NCBI GenBank assembly: GCA_030490835.1
Contig: CM059971.1
Span: 101,870,095 to 101,934,094 of the forward strand
Source of the DNA: Annona cherimola
Lineage: Eukaryota; Streptophyta; Magnoliopsida; Magnoliales; Annonaceae
Length of the DNA stretch: 64,000 bases
Reading direction: 5' to 3'
Shown: positions 1 through 13,600 of the stretch, piece after piece
Layout of the letters: every line of letters begins with the position of its first letter
Position numbering within the stretch: the stretch's first letter is position 1
Position numbers and translations under genes: made by a program
Notes under the pieces: model-generated
What the model saw: the letters and a program-made list of their open reading frames with translations, nothing else
Databases searched by the model: none
What the model was told of the DNA's origin: nothing

Positions 1-39
1 ATCCGATCTCGAAATCGAGCCATCCCAGCATTGTAGAAC

Positions 40-3000
40 ATGTCGACCTTCAGTTCCAAGTCCCAACACCGGTCAACGTCCAGCATCTCCCCTTTCCGGT
101 CCCGGAAGATCCTCGCTCCGCCTCCGACAGTGCCCAGGCCGATCACCCCCACCGGCCGGCCCACCACTCCGTCTTCCGCTTCTCGCCCTCCGCCGCCGTC
201 CAAACCTCCTCCTTCTGTCTCCCCGCCCAGCACTCTCAGTCCGTCGACTCCAACTTCCGAACGTCCGGATTTTGCCAAGTCGAAGGAGAACGTCACTGTG
301 ACCGTTCGATTTAGGCCGCTCAGCCCGCGGGAGATTAACCGTGGGGATGAGATTGCATGGTATGCCGATGGGGACTACACCGTGCGAAACGAGTACAATG
401 CCTCCGTTGCATACGGTTTTGGTCAGTATTCGGTGGCATTTGGTTGCCTACTACTCATGTTTGGATGCTATTCTGGCTAGGTTTTAGTACATTTTGACTG
501 GCCTCTGCAATTCGTTTCCAATCTTTTGTTCGTTCCCCCATCGTTATCGCCTTTATTTTTGCACTGCGTTCCGTTCATTTCTTCATTTCATGCTGTCGAC
601 TATCGGTGTTCTCCAATGCTAAGTGAATTTATCTATTGCCTAAAAGAAAGAAATTTGTTCGATGATGAGTAATTTCTGATTGCACTATCATCCCTTGATG
701 CATTTGGCGGTTGGTAAGGTTGCTTTGTTTGATTCAGGGTTCATTGGCAGGCCATTTCTGATGGGACGGTCCCGATTCTGATGATAACTGCAAAATGCAC
801 GGTGCTGATTGAGAGAACAGATGCCATGATATTTGAAAGTCATTGTGAGATAACTACCTAGTGATCATCCAAAAAAAGAAAAAAAGAGAAGACAAATAAA
901 TAACCAGTTCCTAGATATGATCCTAATTCTTCACATGCTTAATAATTGAGGCACCTTTATTCTGAGTTTAGAGTGCTTGCAAGCTCAGTTCAACGTCCAA
1001 AACTAAAATGAGATCGACCATTAATGCAATATATCTTTAATACATGAACCAAGCATAACCAGTATTTTGTCTGCAATCATTTAAAACTTGTCTGTTTGGA
1101 TATGCAGTTGCTTTACTAGAGGATCCAAATTTATGTTGATCTCTTTATCGTGTTAACCGCAAGAACTTCAAGCACCAAAGTTACAATATTTTTGGAGTGC
1201 AATTCTAAATTCTAATTGTATTTGATATTCAAGTCCAAGTTGTTTTGTAAGCCCTAATAACATAAGTAGATCTCTCTTCTGACTTTTTCGTGGATTGTGG
1301 TCCATTGCAGAAGAAGAGACATATATATGGCTTTACATTCAGTCAGCCATCATGTGTGTTTTGACTTTATCACGGTTTATCGAGAGAACTACCAATCTAC
1401 CGAGTTTAGGAGTTAGGAAAATATCCCTGGAAACTTGCTACCATTGCATATCCTCTCATTTTGATTCTTAAGTTTGCTTGTTTGCTAATGTACAATCTCA
1501 AATTGTTGCAGATAGAGTATTTGGACCAGCTACAACCACACGGCATGTCTATGATGTTGCTGCTCAGCATGTGGTTAGTGGGGTAATGGAAGGAATCAAT
1601 GGTAATTCAACTGCGCCCCCCGCCACACACACACACACCCCTCTCCCTTTCTGGTATTTGCTGAAATTCTACTGTTCTGTTATTTTTGGTTTTGAATAAA
1701 TCAGATGATGTGTAGGTTGCACGACTGCATGCCTTTTCGAGCATTTTCTTTATTCCACTACGTTTTATTGCTTATCATTATTATTGGCTAATGGTGCTCT
1801 GATTGCCGTTTTTAGGGACTGTCTTTGCTTATGGTGTTACTAGCAGTGGAAAAACGCACACTATGCATGTAAGTATCTCACCTTTCATGATGTTGGTTGA
1901 TAAAATGCACATTAATGTTGGATTCCACTGGTTTCTGTCTCGTTGTTGGATGTTGCTCCATGCTTTCTTGATGCTTGGAAAAACTTCAAGGCTTCTGATG
2001 TTGGATTGATGGGTGGCTAACCTAGAATGTGTATGAATTGCAAATTTTTGGTAAGAGGTGAGCATGATATGTCCATAGACATGTAAAACGCTTGAAACTT
2101 GATTGTATCATGCAACAATGCATGACTTTCCTAGCTAAAAACATACATCTACCCTGACCAGTCATTGTAAATGTTTTGTAATAGAAATCAGCAATTGGTA
2201 TAAAGTGGGGTATATATACATCAACATATGCATAGGATCTCCAAGGTATAAAAGAGAATTTGAGGCCAGAGGGAACATGTTATGAGGCATATGAGGATTT
2301 AAAAATTGCTCCAAAAGTACACTATATTTACTCTTATGCTGATCAAATTGATAGAAAATTTACCAAAGTAAGAAATCTGTTTAGTCACATGTGCAGCTTT
2401 TCAAGTGTCAAAGAGTATCTTTTCAACATAACCTGAAAAATCACGGAGTGCCACCCCAAAATCATCTGTGACCTGCAAATATGCCTGGCCATCAATTAAA
2501 TGCCAAACGAAAATTATGGATCCTATTCATTGAGTTTGGCACATCCTAGATATTGAAGGAAAAAAAATTGTCTTCAACTATTTTTCACTTCTATTATTTC
2601 TAGAGAAAGCAACCAGTAATGCTGGCTTTTATTATTGTAACATTGATCTCAGGGCTAGAGAAAAGAATCAGCAATGCTGACTTTCAATTTTTTATGATGT
2701 TGCTTGTTTGGATCTTAAGCAGAACACAAGTCATTGGCAAACTTTCCTTCTTTCTTGTTGGCATATCCATGAAGGAATATGTAGGTACATATGTATGGTT
2801 ATTCATGTTTCCAATGCTTAAGGTTTCTTTTATTTCTTGTTTTCCCTTGTTGAATTTTAGGGTGAGCAGAAGTCACCCGGAATTATTCCATTGGCTGTGA
2901 AGGATGTATTTGGGATCATACAAGAGGTAGTTAAAATAGTTCTAATAGCAAGTTTGGCACTTGACTTTTCATTTTTCCTGATACTGACTTGCTTTATTTG

Positions 3001-6000
3001 TTTTAGACTCCTGGGCGAGAATTTCTTCTTCGTGTTTCCTACCTAGAAATATACAATGAGGTAAATATGATTTCTTCTATTGATGTTTCTGTTTACAGAA
3101 ATCTTATTCATCTATTGATTATATTGACAAGTCATTGTGATTTAGATCTGGTACATTTAACCTTGCGAACAAAAAAAATGAATACAGAAAAAAAAGAAAT
3201 GAAAGAGTGAAAAAAAAGGCTTATTGTTTCATGATTTTTGTTGTACCGATGACATATTGGTTACACTTATTTGTGCAACTACATAAGAAAAATCATGATT
3301 AGCTGCCTGACACATCAAGTTTCCTTTTTCACCCATGCATTATGTGTTTGTTACTTTGTTCACATACACCTGTAATTGTTTGTCCAGGGAATTGTTGTTG
3401 TAATTATTCTATGGCTCTGTTTTACCTTATTGGCTTTCATTTAGTCATAATTAGTTCTTATGATTTCAATAGCTGGCTGCTCTCTTGATGATGGAGGACC
3501 TAAAATATGCAGCATTATATAGTCTGGCCTATGTTTTGGAGGATGATATTGCATTGTAAATTTGAAATTGATAGCACGAAGAGGTGTTCACCAAAGTTCC
3601 CTTGTATGGTGAAAAGAATTTGTTCTGGTGAATATAAATTAATTTAATATTTAGAGAGTCAAATGGTCATTACATGAATGGTTGTATTGATCTCATTTGA
3701 CTTGATCTTTTAAATGGGTATGATAGAACTATACTAAAGCATTGCGTCTTTGTCAACTCTTGAGATATGTTTTGGACCAATTGATAGAAAAGTTATGATG
3801 GTTGCATCAGACCATGCCCCCACAGGCCCACGTCCTTTTAGTATTAGGGCTTTGTTTTATTTTAACTGAGCCTCCCACCTTGGATGACCAGGTACCTGAT
3901 GGAGGTGTACTCCAATCTCCAGGGGAGGGATAATGAGGCGACTGTTTCTGCCAAACTTCGAACCTTGGACCTCCCTACCTTAATACCACCTTGTATACAC
4001 TCATGCCAGCTACTTGGTCATCCAAGTGCTGATAGTATTAGGGCATTAATCCTGCACAACTCAGACAGATGTGTCTCATGGCTTAACTATTCCTAGTAGG
4101 TTTCATGGAGATTTTGATTATACGTGTTGTCTTTGTACGAGGAGGCTAGCCAAGATAAATACGAATGGAAAGTATCTGAGATTTTTAAAAATTCAGAGCC
4201 AAAGATGACAGAAATTTGCTTATGGCAATGTCCACACCAACAGGCATAGCAAATTATATCATATTTGAGATATCTTCGATGGGTGCTCCTAAACAAATTG
4301 GTATCAAGGAACAGGAAAACATATTGCAATGATTTGCTGGCAGCATAGATAGGGCTTTATTTGTTTTATTTTCGTCAGTGATACCTATCTTTTCATTCTT
4401 ATTCTCTACGCATTTTGTCTTTATTCATTTCAAGGTTGACACTACCTCCCATCTTACTAACATTAACTTTGCCTGCGTTCTTAGGGATATGGGTTTAAGT
4501 CTTGAAAACAGTCCCTCTAAAAATGGGTATAAGGATTTGATATCTTGCTCTCTAAGCATATTTGTGAGTACTTTTGGCACAAGGACCTTGTACCTATGGA
4601 AGTAGTAACATGTCCATAGTGAATGTTAAAGAGACAGAGTACTTTTTCCATACGAGAATAGGAAATATCTCTGGAGTTTTGAAGCTTAATGTTTGCCTGT
4701 TTTTTATTTTGATGATTTGATGGATGTATCTTATGTGATGTCATATGTCTAAGTTTCTATTTATTTATTTTTTCAGGTTATAAATGATTTACTAGATCCT
4801 ACAGGCCAAAACCTCAGAATAAGGGAAGACTCACAGGTGCTACTGAGTTCTGCCAAAATTTGATGCTTGTGGTTGGAGATCGGTATTTCTTCATTATTAG
4901 ATTGGTTATGTGCCTTTCATAATGAGGAATGGTTGTATGAAGTTGAATAGTATTGTGTCTTGGACGCATATTTTGCCGATTGCTTCAATGTCAATATCTG
5001 GCATAAAAAGCACTGGTATGCAGTTGCTCCTCTTGCTGTGAAATGGGCCAGTATGACAGTGATTCTTGTCCACTTATCTCTTGTCAGGCAATTCACACAA
5101 TAGAACAGTATTTGCATTTGGCTGGCTTCATGAATTTTACCACAAGCCTATCTGTAGGATGCAGACATCTTTCACATCTGCCATTTGGTGGTTGGCCCCT
5201 CTTCAGAGGGGAAACTTGCTTCATTGCTTGATTCTCCGTTAGTTATGGTCTTCTAAAGCTACTTTAATCTGCAGACGTGAAGAAGCATGTAAAGTATTGT
5301 GGTTGCTGCTAGTTTTTACATACACACCCAATAATAGAAATCTCTGCTGCTTTCTTGTGTATTTTCTCAGCCATTCTCAGATATCACTGTATTGGAGTGG
5401 TTTTCTACTCCTATAAATGTGCATGCTAATCTAAATGCTGGCATATTAGCTGATATCACATATGGTGGGTGCAAGATCCAAGCCGTTCCATCAGGTTGAC
5501 TATAAATGACTTACTAAAAAATCCTGTGCACTAAACAGCTGCACCTATCTACCAATCTGTCAAGTATTAAAAGCTCAATAATTCTGGCATTCCACCATAT
5601 ACTTGCTTATTCTGCATGTTTGTAGCAATGCCATTCGATGCAGTTGTGTCCATCAATGTGGAACATACTATTTGAACCTGTTGTACATTGCCCAATACCC
5701 TTGCCTTATTTCCAAAACCTCTTACCCCACACTATTTTAGGATGGTTTTGGTTCAAGACTTATCCTATTTTTCAAGGTCAGATCAGTACCAGTTTTGGCT
5801 CCAATGAGTTCTTTAAAAGTGCATTCATATTATATTTGAAAATTATTAATAAATCTTACTTAGAAATGTGTAATCAACATGACAGCAACATCGTTTTAAA
5901 GTGCATTTATTAAATGTACTAGTTAATAGATAAATTAAACAACTTTCTATATGGACAAGAAAATAGAAACCTAAATCTATGCATTTTAGGGTACTCAATG

Positions 6001-7624
6001 AGATGACCCATGCGTACCATTTAATTTCTCTTGAACATGCTCAGGCAATTCCCTTGTGCAGGGTACTTACGTGGAAGGAATCAAAGAGGAAGTTGTATTA
6101 TCTCCTGCTCATGCTCTTTCTCTGATTGCATCTGGAGAAGGTATTTTTAGTTATAATCATTTGAAAATGCACTAGCACAATTGAGTTTGTCATAAAAAGT
6201 GTGTTAACTTTTCCCCATTACAGATTTTTTATTTTTTTGTTGCTTGGGTTGCCATGTGGGTTGGTTTTCTTTTCCATTTAGACTTGCTTTATTTTAATAT
6301 ATAATATACTGTCAGTAAAACATGTCTTTATAAATTTTGTTCCTTAATATTCTTATTGCTATTGTTATATATTTTTAAAATTTTTAACTATTTCCATGCT
6401 TGTCAGTTATAAATACTTTATTTATTACTATTATTATTTATAGCTTCTGTTTTATTCTTATGAGAGTACATTTTAATTTTCTTCATTGCAGAACACAGGC
6501 ATGTGGGTTCTAACAATTTTAATTTACTCAGTAGTCGCAGCCACACGATTTTCACCCTGGTAACTATCTTTTTTGATTTCATGTTATGATTTCAAATAGA
6601 GCTGCATGTGCATATTTTGCTTCCTGTGACAACATTGGATTTTCTTTTGTGGTCTCAATTCACCATCTGTAAGAATTTTTCTGTTGCGTATGTGCGAATA
6701 TGCTTGGTAAGAAGTTCATGTTGTTTGCCAAAAACTAGCTAATGTTTGTGCCTTACCTTCATCATTTATAGTGGGACTCTGTTACGGCGTTACCCAGACT
6801 CATTGATTTGTTCAGTTTTCTTTTTTTAAAAAAAAAGTTTTTTTTTTTCCCCTTTCTTATTGTTTCTTACATGTATGTACATCAGACTATTGAAAGCAGT
6901 CCATGTGGTGAAAATCAAGGAGAGGAAGATGTGACCTTATCTCAATTGGTAAATATATTTTAGAAGCTCATTGATGCGATAAAAATTTTCGAAAATGCCA
7001 ATGTTATGTTGAAATAATGTTCTCATTGTCCCATTCAATGATTCAAATTCCTATGCAGAACCTGATTGACCTTGCAGGATCTGAGAGTTCTAAAACGGAA
7101 ACCACTGGGTTGCGCAGGAAGGAAGGCTCCTACATAAACAAAAGTTTACTTACTTTAGGGACTGTAAGTTATTATCCTTTAATTTTTCATGTAATGTGAT
7201 GGACTTTGTGTCAGTATGAATGTCTGAATATCTGGTACTTTATTGTGGAATCCATTAATTGGATTTCATTCTAAGGATGAATTTAAGCTGATGAATTTTC
7301 CGAACATTTGTTGCCTTCTAAGATGGTTCGGCACTTGAAAACATTTGGACATATGCATGAAAGCAATTTGCTGCATGCATGCTTATATACTCAACCATTG
7401 CAGACTGGCGTACCTATGCACGTCCATGCCAATGAACAGGAGACATTGGAAATACTGAAATTATACCGAATCTCCTGATAAAGCTGCTACATTACCTGCC
7501 ACACTGGGAGGTTGCTCTTTGAGAGAAATGGTTACCTGTTATACCACTTACACGTGACAAGAGTACCATGGTCACCGAGAAGACAAGGGTACCATAGTAT
7601 TAAGTACTAGCCCTTCTTTTCATC

Positions 7625-7655
<31 letters not shown>

Positions 7656-10600
7656 CTAGCCCTTCAACCTTCCCAAAAAAATAAAAATAAAAAAAATCTG
7701 GCCCTTCTTGTGCTGGTACTATGCGTGATGTGTTCATCAGATCCAAAAGTTCTGTTGACTGTTGGTGCTTTAGATGTTATGCAATACAATTTAAAATCAA
7801 TCAACTGAACTCAGTTAGCTATGTGATTTGTGATAGCTGGTAATTTCGGCCGGAAAAGCTCCAGAAGTTTGTGGAAGAAGTACATATGATGCACTCATTA
7901 GATTCACCGAGTTGCATTGGGCAAACCTTATGTGGTTGGAAACTCAGTCGAAAACATATGTTTCACAATAATTTTAAAAATGAACCTGGCTGGAAACTCA
8001 GTTGGCTTCACCATTTCTGACGTTTAGAATTGGGAAGTGATTTCCTACAAATGCTTGCAGGGAATGGTTTATTCAAATGGTTGCTTTCTCTATTTTTCAA
8101 GGTTTTTTTTTGGCATTTAAAGGCAACATATCCATTGTGTATATTTATGATGCAAAAATTACTGTAATTGAAAACTGGTAGTTTATGAATATTTAACATC
8201 AGCTGTTGTTTCAATGTAACCTTTATACTAAAATTTCTGGTTTAACATCATGGATTGGCCTCATTTTGATGATAAAATAAAAAAAATTAACTGTTCACAT
8301 TATTCAATATCATTTCTTTTATCATAAGTTCAAAAATCATCTTGGGCAGAGTTGTAGGTGGGCTGTGTTTGTTTAAAAAAAAATATGAATTCATGTGCTA
8401 ATTAGGAAAAAAAGTTAGATCCATTTATAGTTGCGGCAGAATGTAATAATATTTTATAAAATCATTTATCCATATAAGAATGTTGTTTTAGATGGTTTAG
8501 ATGTTGAAAATATCACTTTGAAGGTGATATGTAAATTGTATAATTTCATTATGTCCATTTTAGACAGATGGGGTCCATGCGCGTCTTTGATGAAGGGCCA
8601 CATACAGAATCTAGAGGATTTTATCCTTAATGATTATCTAGATTTTTGTAGCCTTTTAAATCATCTATGGTATCCTCCTAAAAATAACCCCTCCATGCAT
8701 GAGATGGACTTAAAAGTAGTTTGTTCAATCGGCCACAAGAGAGAGTTACTTCAATGCAACTGGTTGTATTTTACAGCCACTTGATTTTTTAATTTGTTTT
8801 AACATACAATTCATCCATTATGTTTGAAACTATTTATAGCCTATATACAAGATATCAAGGGAATTGATAGTTTTGTAATGAATAATCTTTAAAAAAAAAG
8901 ATATAATTATAAATAACTTGATGTATTCAAACTTGTTGTGGATTATATACAAATATAAATAACATGATTTTTCATGTCATGTAATTATTGATGGAGTAAA
9001 ATACGATGGATGGCTCGGACTGAAAATAAAACATTAAAGATAAAAAAGCAATTGATTGCATGGTGCAAACAATTGCATTGAAGATTCTCTCATTGTTTTA
9101 TATCTTCAATGAGTTAATTTGTTCAGGAAGTTTGTTTGGTTTTCTATATTTCCCTGCATAGATATTTCATAACTGGCGTTTCCCCCCTTGCAGGTGATTG
9201 CTAAATTGACAGATGTTAAAGCTACACATATTCCTTATAGGGATTCAAAACTCACTCGCTTATTGCAATCATCTCTTAGCGGTCATGGACGAGTTTCTGT
9301 AGGTTCCTTTAGTTTGTTCTTTTGGCTGTTTACTAAATTTCAGTTTTGTCAATTGCTCATGCTTATGCATAACTCAATTGAAATATCATCGAAAGTTAGG
9401 CTGAGTCCTATTTTCTATAATCTCAATATTTGTAGCTTATTTGCACGGTTACCCCTGCTTCTAGCAATAGTGAAGAGACGCATAATACATTGAAGTTTGC
9501 ACATCGAAGCAAGCATGTAGAAATTACGGCTTCTCAAAATAAGGTAAAAATTAGAAACTGCATTGAATGCAGCTTGCTTTTAATTTCGTTTGTTAAATCT
9601 TTTCTCTGCTTCCTGTAATTTAGATTATGGACGAGAAGTCTCTTATCAAAAAGTATCAGCGAGAGATTTCGAGCTTAAAACATGAACTTCAACAGTTAAA
9701 GCGTGGGATGATTGAGAAATCATATACGACTGCATCCAGCCAAGATGATCTTGTTAATTTGAAACTGCAGGTTTTTCCCCAGCTGTTGATAGCTATATTA
9801 GAGTTTACTCACAAATTTCTTCAATTGCTTTAAACATAAATGTCCTTTGTTGGTCAGCACTTACATTTTATCTTACAAGTTCATTTACTGTAACTTGAAT
9901 ATAATGTGACCATGTATTATTACTGCCTTGTTTTATTTGTGGAGCAGATTCATGGAGACTCTCTCTCTCTCTCTTAGGACTTCAATGTTCAAAAAAGATT
10001 TGTCAATTTTTTATTATCAACTTTTGGAGGTGTTCTTGTAACCTAGGCTGTTTAACTTGTTATGACCCATTTTGTATCAAAAGCTTGATGACACTTCAAA
10101 TCTGTTATGTGAAGATCAAGGATGCAATGCAAGCTGTGATTTCTTGTTGCAAACAAGGTGTTCCCAAAGCTGTATGACCTGTATTGCATGGCATGCTTTA
10201 CTGTTGTTATATGATTTCATGTGCATTATTGTTGTTGCTTTTGTGTCATTGTGTATGACTTTTGATTTACTAGCTTCTAGCATGTGAATAGACTAGGTGA
10301 TTCTTTGATTGACAAGTTTTGACTGTACCTTGTAGCCAAGGCATTCCCAAATTGCAATTTATCATGGATGCATTAATAATTTATTTCACATTGTTCACTT
10401 TTTTTGCTGGGTTACCGATGATCTTTTGGTTGCCGTCTGTTTTATCTGAGGCTGAATTTCTTTGTATCTCAATTGGATGTACTGCGAGAATCATGGAAAT
10501 CCTTGATTTTTTTAGTCCCTTCATTGCTGGATCTACAAGATGCCTTCCAAATGATTAACTTTCGGAGTATGATGTGAATCCCTATCAAACGCTTTAGTTT

Positions 10601-13600
10601 TCTTGGTTTGAGGTACTCAAATATTCAGAGCTCATTCTTGAATAGAGTGTGGGCTAGGTAGTTTGATAATAATAGTTCATTTGTCTTATAAACCATTTCA
10701 TACATAGGTTTCTGTGGAGATCAGATTATCTAATATGCCATCAATAGTCTGACTAGCTTCATTTTTAACTCTTGCAATCTCATTTTACAATTGTTTTATG
10801 TCCTCTATATTTCGATTTTGTCACTAGCTCAAAATTGCTTTAAAAATGCTGATTCTTGTCGTTAGAAAGAAATAAATTTTAATTCATTTGTGAGAAAAGT
10901 TGTTGTATTTCTGGATTTACTATTGCCATTGAGAAGAAAGGAACTATACTTAGTTTGCATGGGTGGAAAGATAAAGGGCATAGTCCTTTATGAGTTACCA
11001 CCATTACTATTATGAATGCAATAATTAATGATATTGGAAAACATAAATCTTTCATTCTTTACTGCAACGAACTCATTATTTTCTAATTGGAAATTTTCCT
11101 GGGCCTTGCTTGTTTTTATTTCGTATTGCTAATTTATTTGTTATCCTTTGCAATTAAGCTGGAAGCTGGCCAAGTCAAATTGCAATCAAGACTAGAAGAA
11201 GAGGAACAAGAAAAAGCAGCCTTGATGGGAAGAATCCAACGGTTGACTAAACTGATCTTGGTGTCCTCCAAGAATTCAATGGCATCAAGTATGCCAGAAA
11301 AATCTAGCCATAGACGAAGGCACTCTTTTGGTGAAGACGAGGTCTCTGGTTTTTATTCCCTTTCCAGTTTTCAGTACGAGTTTGGTTGAATTCTGATTTT
11401 TTTAAACATAAATCTTGGTTTACTATTCTTGAGAGTTTACTTATGAGTTTTTTCCTTTTTGCGACAGTTAATTCCTTGAAAAATCTATGATTCATGCTCA
11501 TGGAGCTTCGTTTGATGCTCAACCATTGCTTTTTGATACAGCTAGCATATTTGCCTGATAGGAGGCGTGAATGCGTGATTGATGATGATGCTGGTAGCCT
11601 TGATTCAGAATTTTCAGAAGGAAGATGTGATTCTTCAAACTTAGATGATGCAATTAAAGAATACAAAAAGAATAGAAGACGTGGAATGCTTGGCTGGTTT
11701 AAGTTGCGGGTGAGTGTAATTTCCTACTCCACTAATTGCTTGCTAATAGAAGGTCATGGTGCTATTACTTTATTTGGTTAGATAATGAAACCTGCCCTCT
11801 TTCCTCCTGTAACTTCCTGACAATATTATATGTTGGTCATATGAAGGCATTCGGCATGGTTATGCGTCACCATGTCTATCACTTTATTGATATTAAGACA
11901 TTAAGGGCTTTTCTGAGCTGTTGTTTAAACTATAAAATAATCTAAAGAAACATGTTTCATTGAATTCTGTGGTGATTAACATGGTTATTCATTTGGCCCA
12001 AGACAGCACTATGCTAGGGTAATGAGGTGATTAATAGAGGAGGTTCTCAAAGAAAATCTTGTGACCTACTCCTCTCTTTGGCTGAAATTGAAACTCTTTT
12101 GTGAATAAATAACTTTTACAAGCAGAGTCAAATTTATTTGGCTTCCTGAAAATGTTGGGCTTTCTGAAATAGATCGTATTGATCTTTTGTAACCGCAAAT
12201 TGGCCCTCATATTTTGTATATTTACAAATTAGACTGAACCACTCTAACTTATATATTTGATGATGAGTGATTGTTGTGGTTTAAAATGCATGGATAGAAA
12301 ATTTAAGAGGGTCTAATTTGTAAAGAATTTTTACTAATTAAATTTTTTGAGTCTCAAATATTTAAACCTTGACTGTTAGTCTTTGATTCCCTGTTAAACA
12401 TCAGCAGTTGACATGGTCTATTATTGTTGAAAATTAGACAGTGGCTAATTTGAGACCATGCAAAGTTATATGGCATATTTTGCAAATATTCTGGAGAGTG
12501 CAGTGTGGTTTGGTCATTACTATCCTTCTGTGGTCCACAGCATCATCACCTTTGCATCATTCTGCATTAGTTGAAGAAGTCTTAGTATAATATTGTAGAT
12601 AACAGTCTCTTTCACAAGATGTCGTTTTGCCATCTCTTCCCCGTCCTTTTCTGATGGCAGAAACCTGTACTAAAGTTTCAATGCCTTCTCTTTCAGAAAC
12701 CTGATCATGTTCTCGGACACTCAAATTTTGTGGATTCTGAGAGCTCTGCAAGTGGGTCACCAGCATCCACTTCACAGTTATCTCAATCAAAAATTTCAGA
12801 CATGAAGGATGGACGAAGAAAATCTGTGAGTAGAAGAGGCGATGATTCTTGTTCAGTCGACTCCTTCCCAGAAAGAACACAAGCAGGTGACTTGTTTAGC
12901 GCAACAGTCAAAGGACGCCGCTTGCCACCGGTGAGAAGTTTTGCTTGATTATTGTTGCACATTTTGTACAGTAGTTATACATCAGTATCTGTAGTAATCG
13001 CAGAAGTCAAAATGATCATTTCATGTCAGAAGAAAAAAATAAAGCTCTTCTTTTATCCACCATTGTCCATTGATGAATATATGATGGATGAAGTATTGTA
13101 ATTCCACATATTTCATAGTTCTTCCTGCTTAACATGGTGCAAATGTGTGGATGCTTGTCATAGATGAAGAGCATCAGTATGGAAGTGGAATTTTGAGCAG
13201 CGAGAGAGATTCAAGGCATTTGTTTTTGAATGAGTCTTTTATGGTTGCATTTTCTTTGCTTCTGCTTTTTGTTCTTATTCTTTTTTGGTGCCATGGTATG
13301 GTGGTTGGAATACTTGCCTAATGGTTTGTTTGAATCTCAGTTCTCAACAACATGTGTCATGGTATGGGTGCTGCAACCTAAAATAAGCAGTGTAAGGCAC
13401 ATAGCGTCTTGGACGTTTACATCTTAAGAACAGGTTTCATGCACGATTGCATAAGCAAAAGTACTTTATTTATTCCTTATTGCGAACATACTGCTGATGT
13501 AAAATTGCTATCCACACAGGGAGCCTGCATATTCATGAACTAGATATATCTGGAATAACCGGTTAGTCTACACGAGGGTACCTTGTGGCAGTGGAATTCA

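Noticed and set aside
2619..2900. Plus-strand hydrophobic ORF overlapping kinesin exon 4
   Set aside because: Mostly intron sequence read in a different frame from the exon.
8431..8784. 117-codon plus-strand ORF in kinesin intron 10
   Set aside because: AT-rich, no recognisable domain, inside a well-supported intron.
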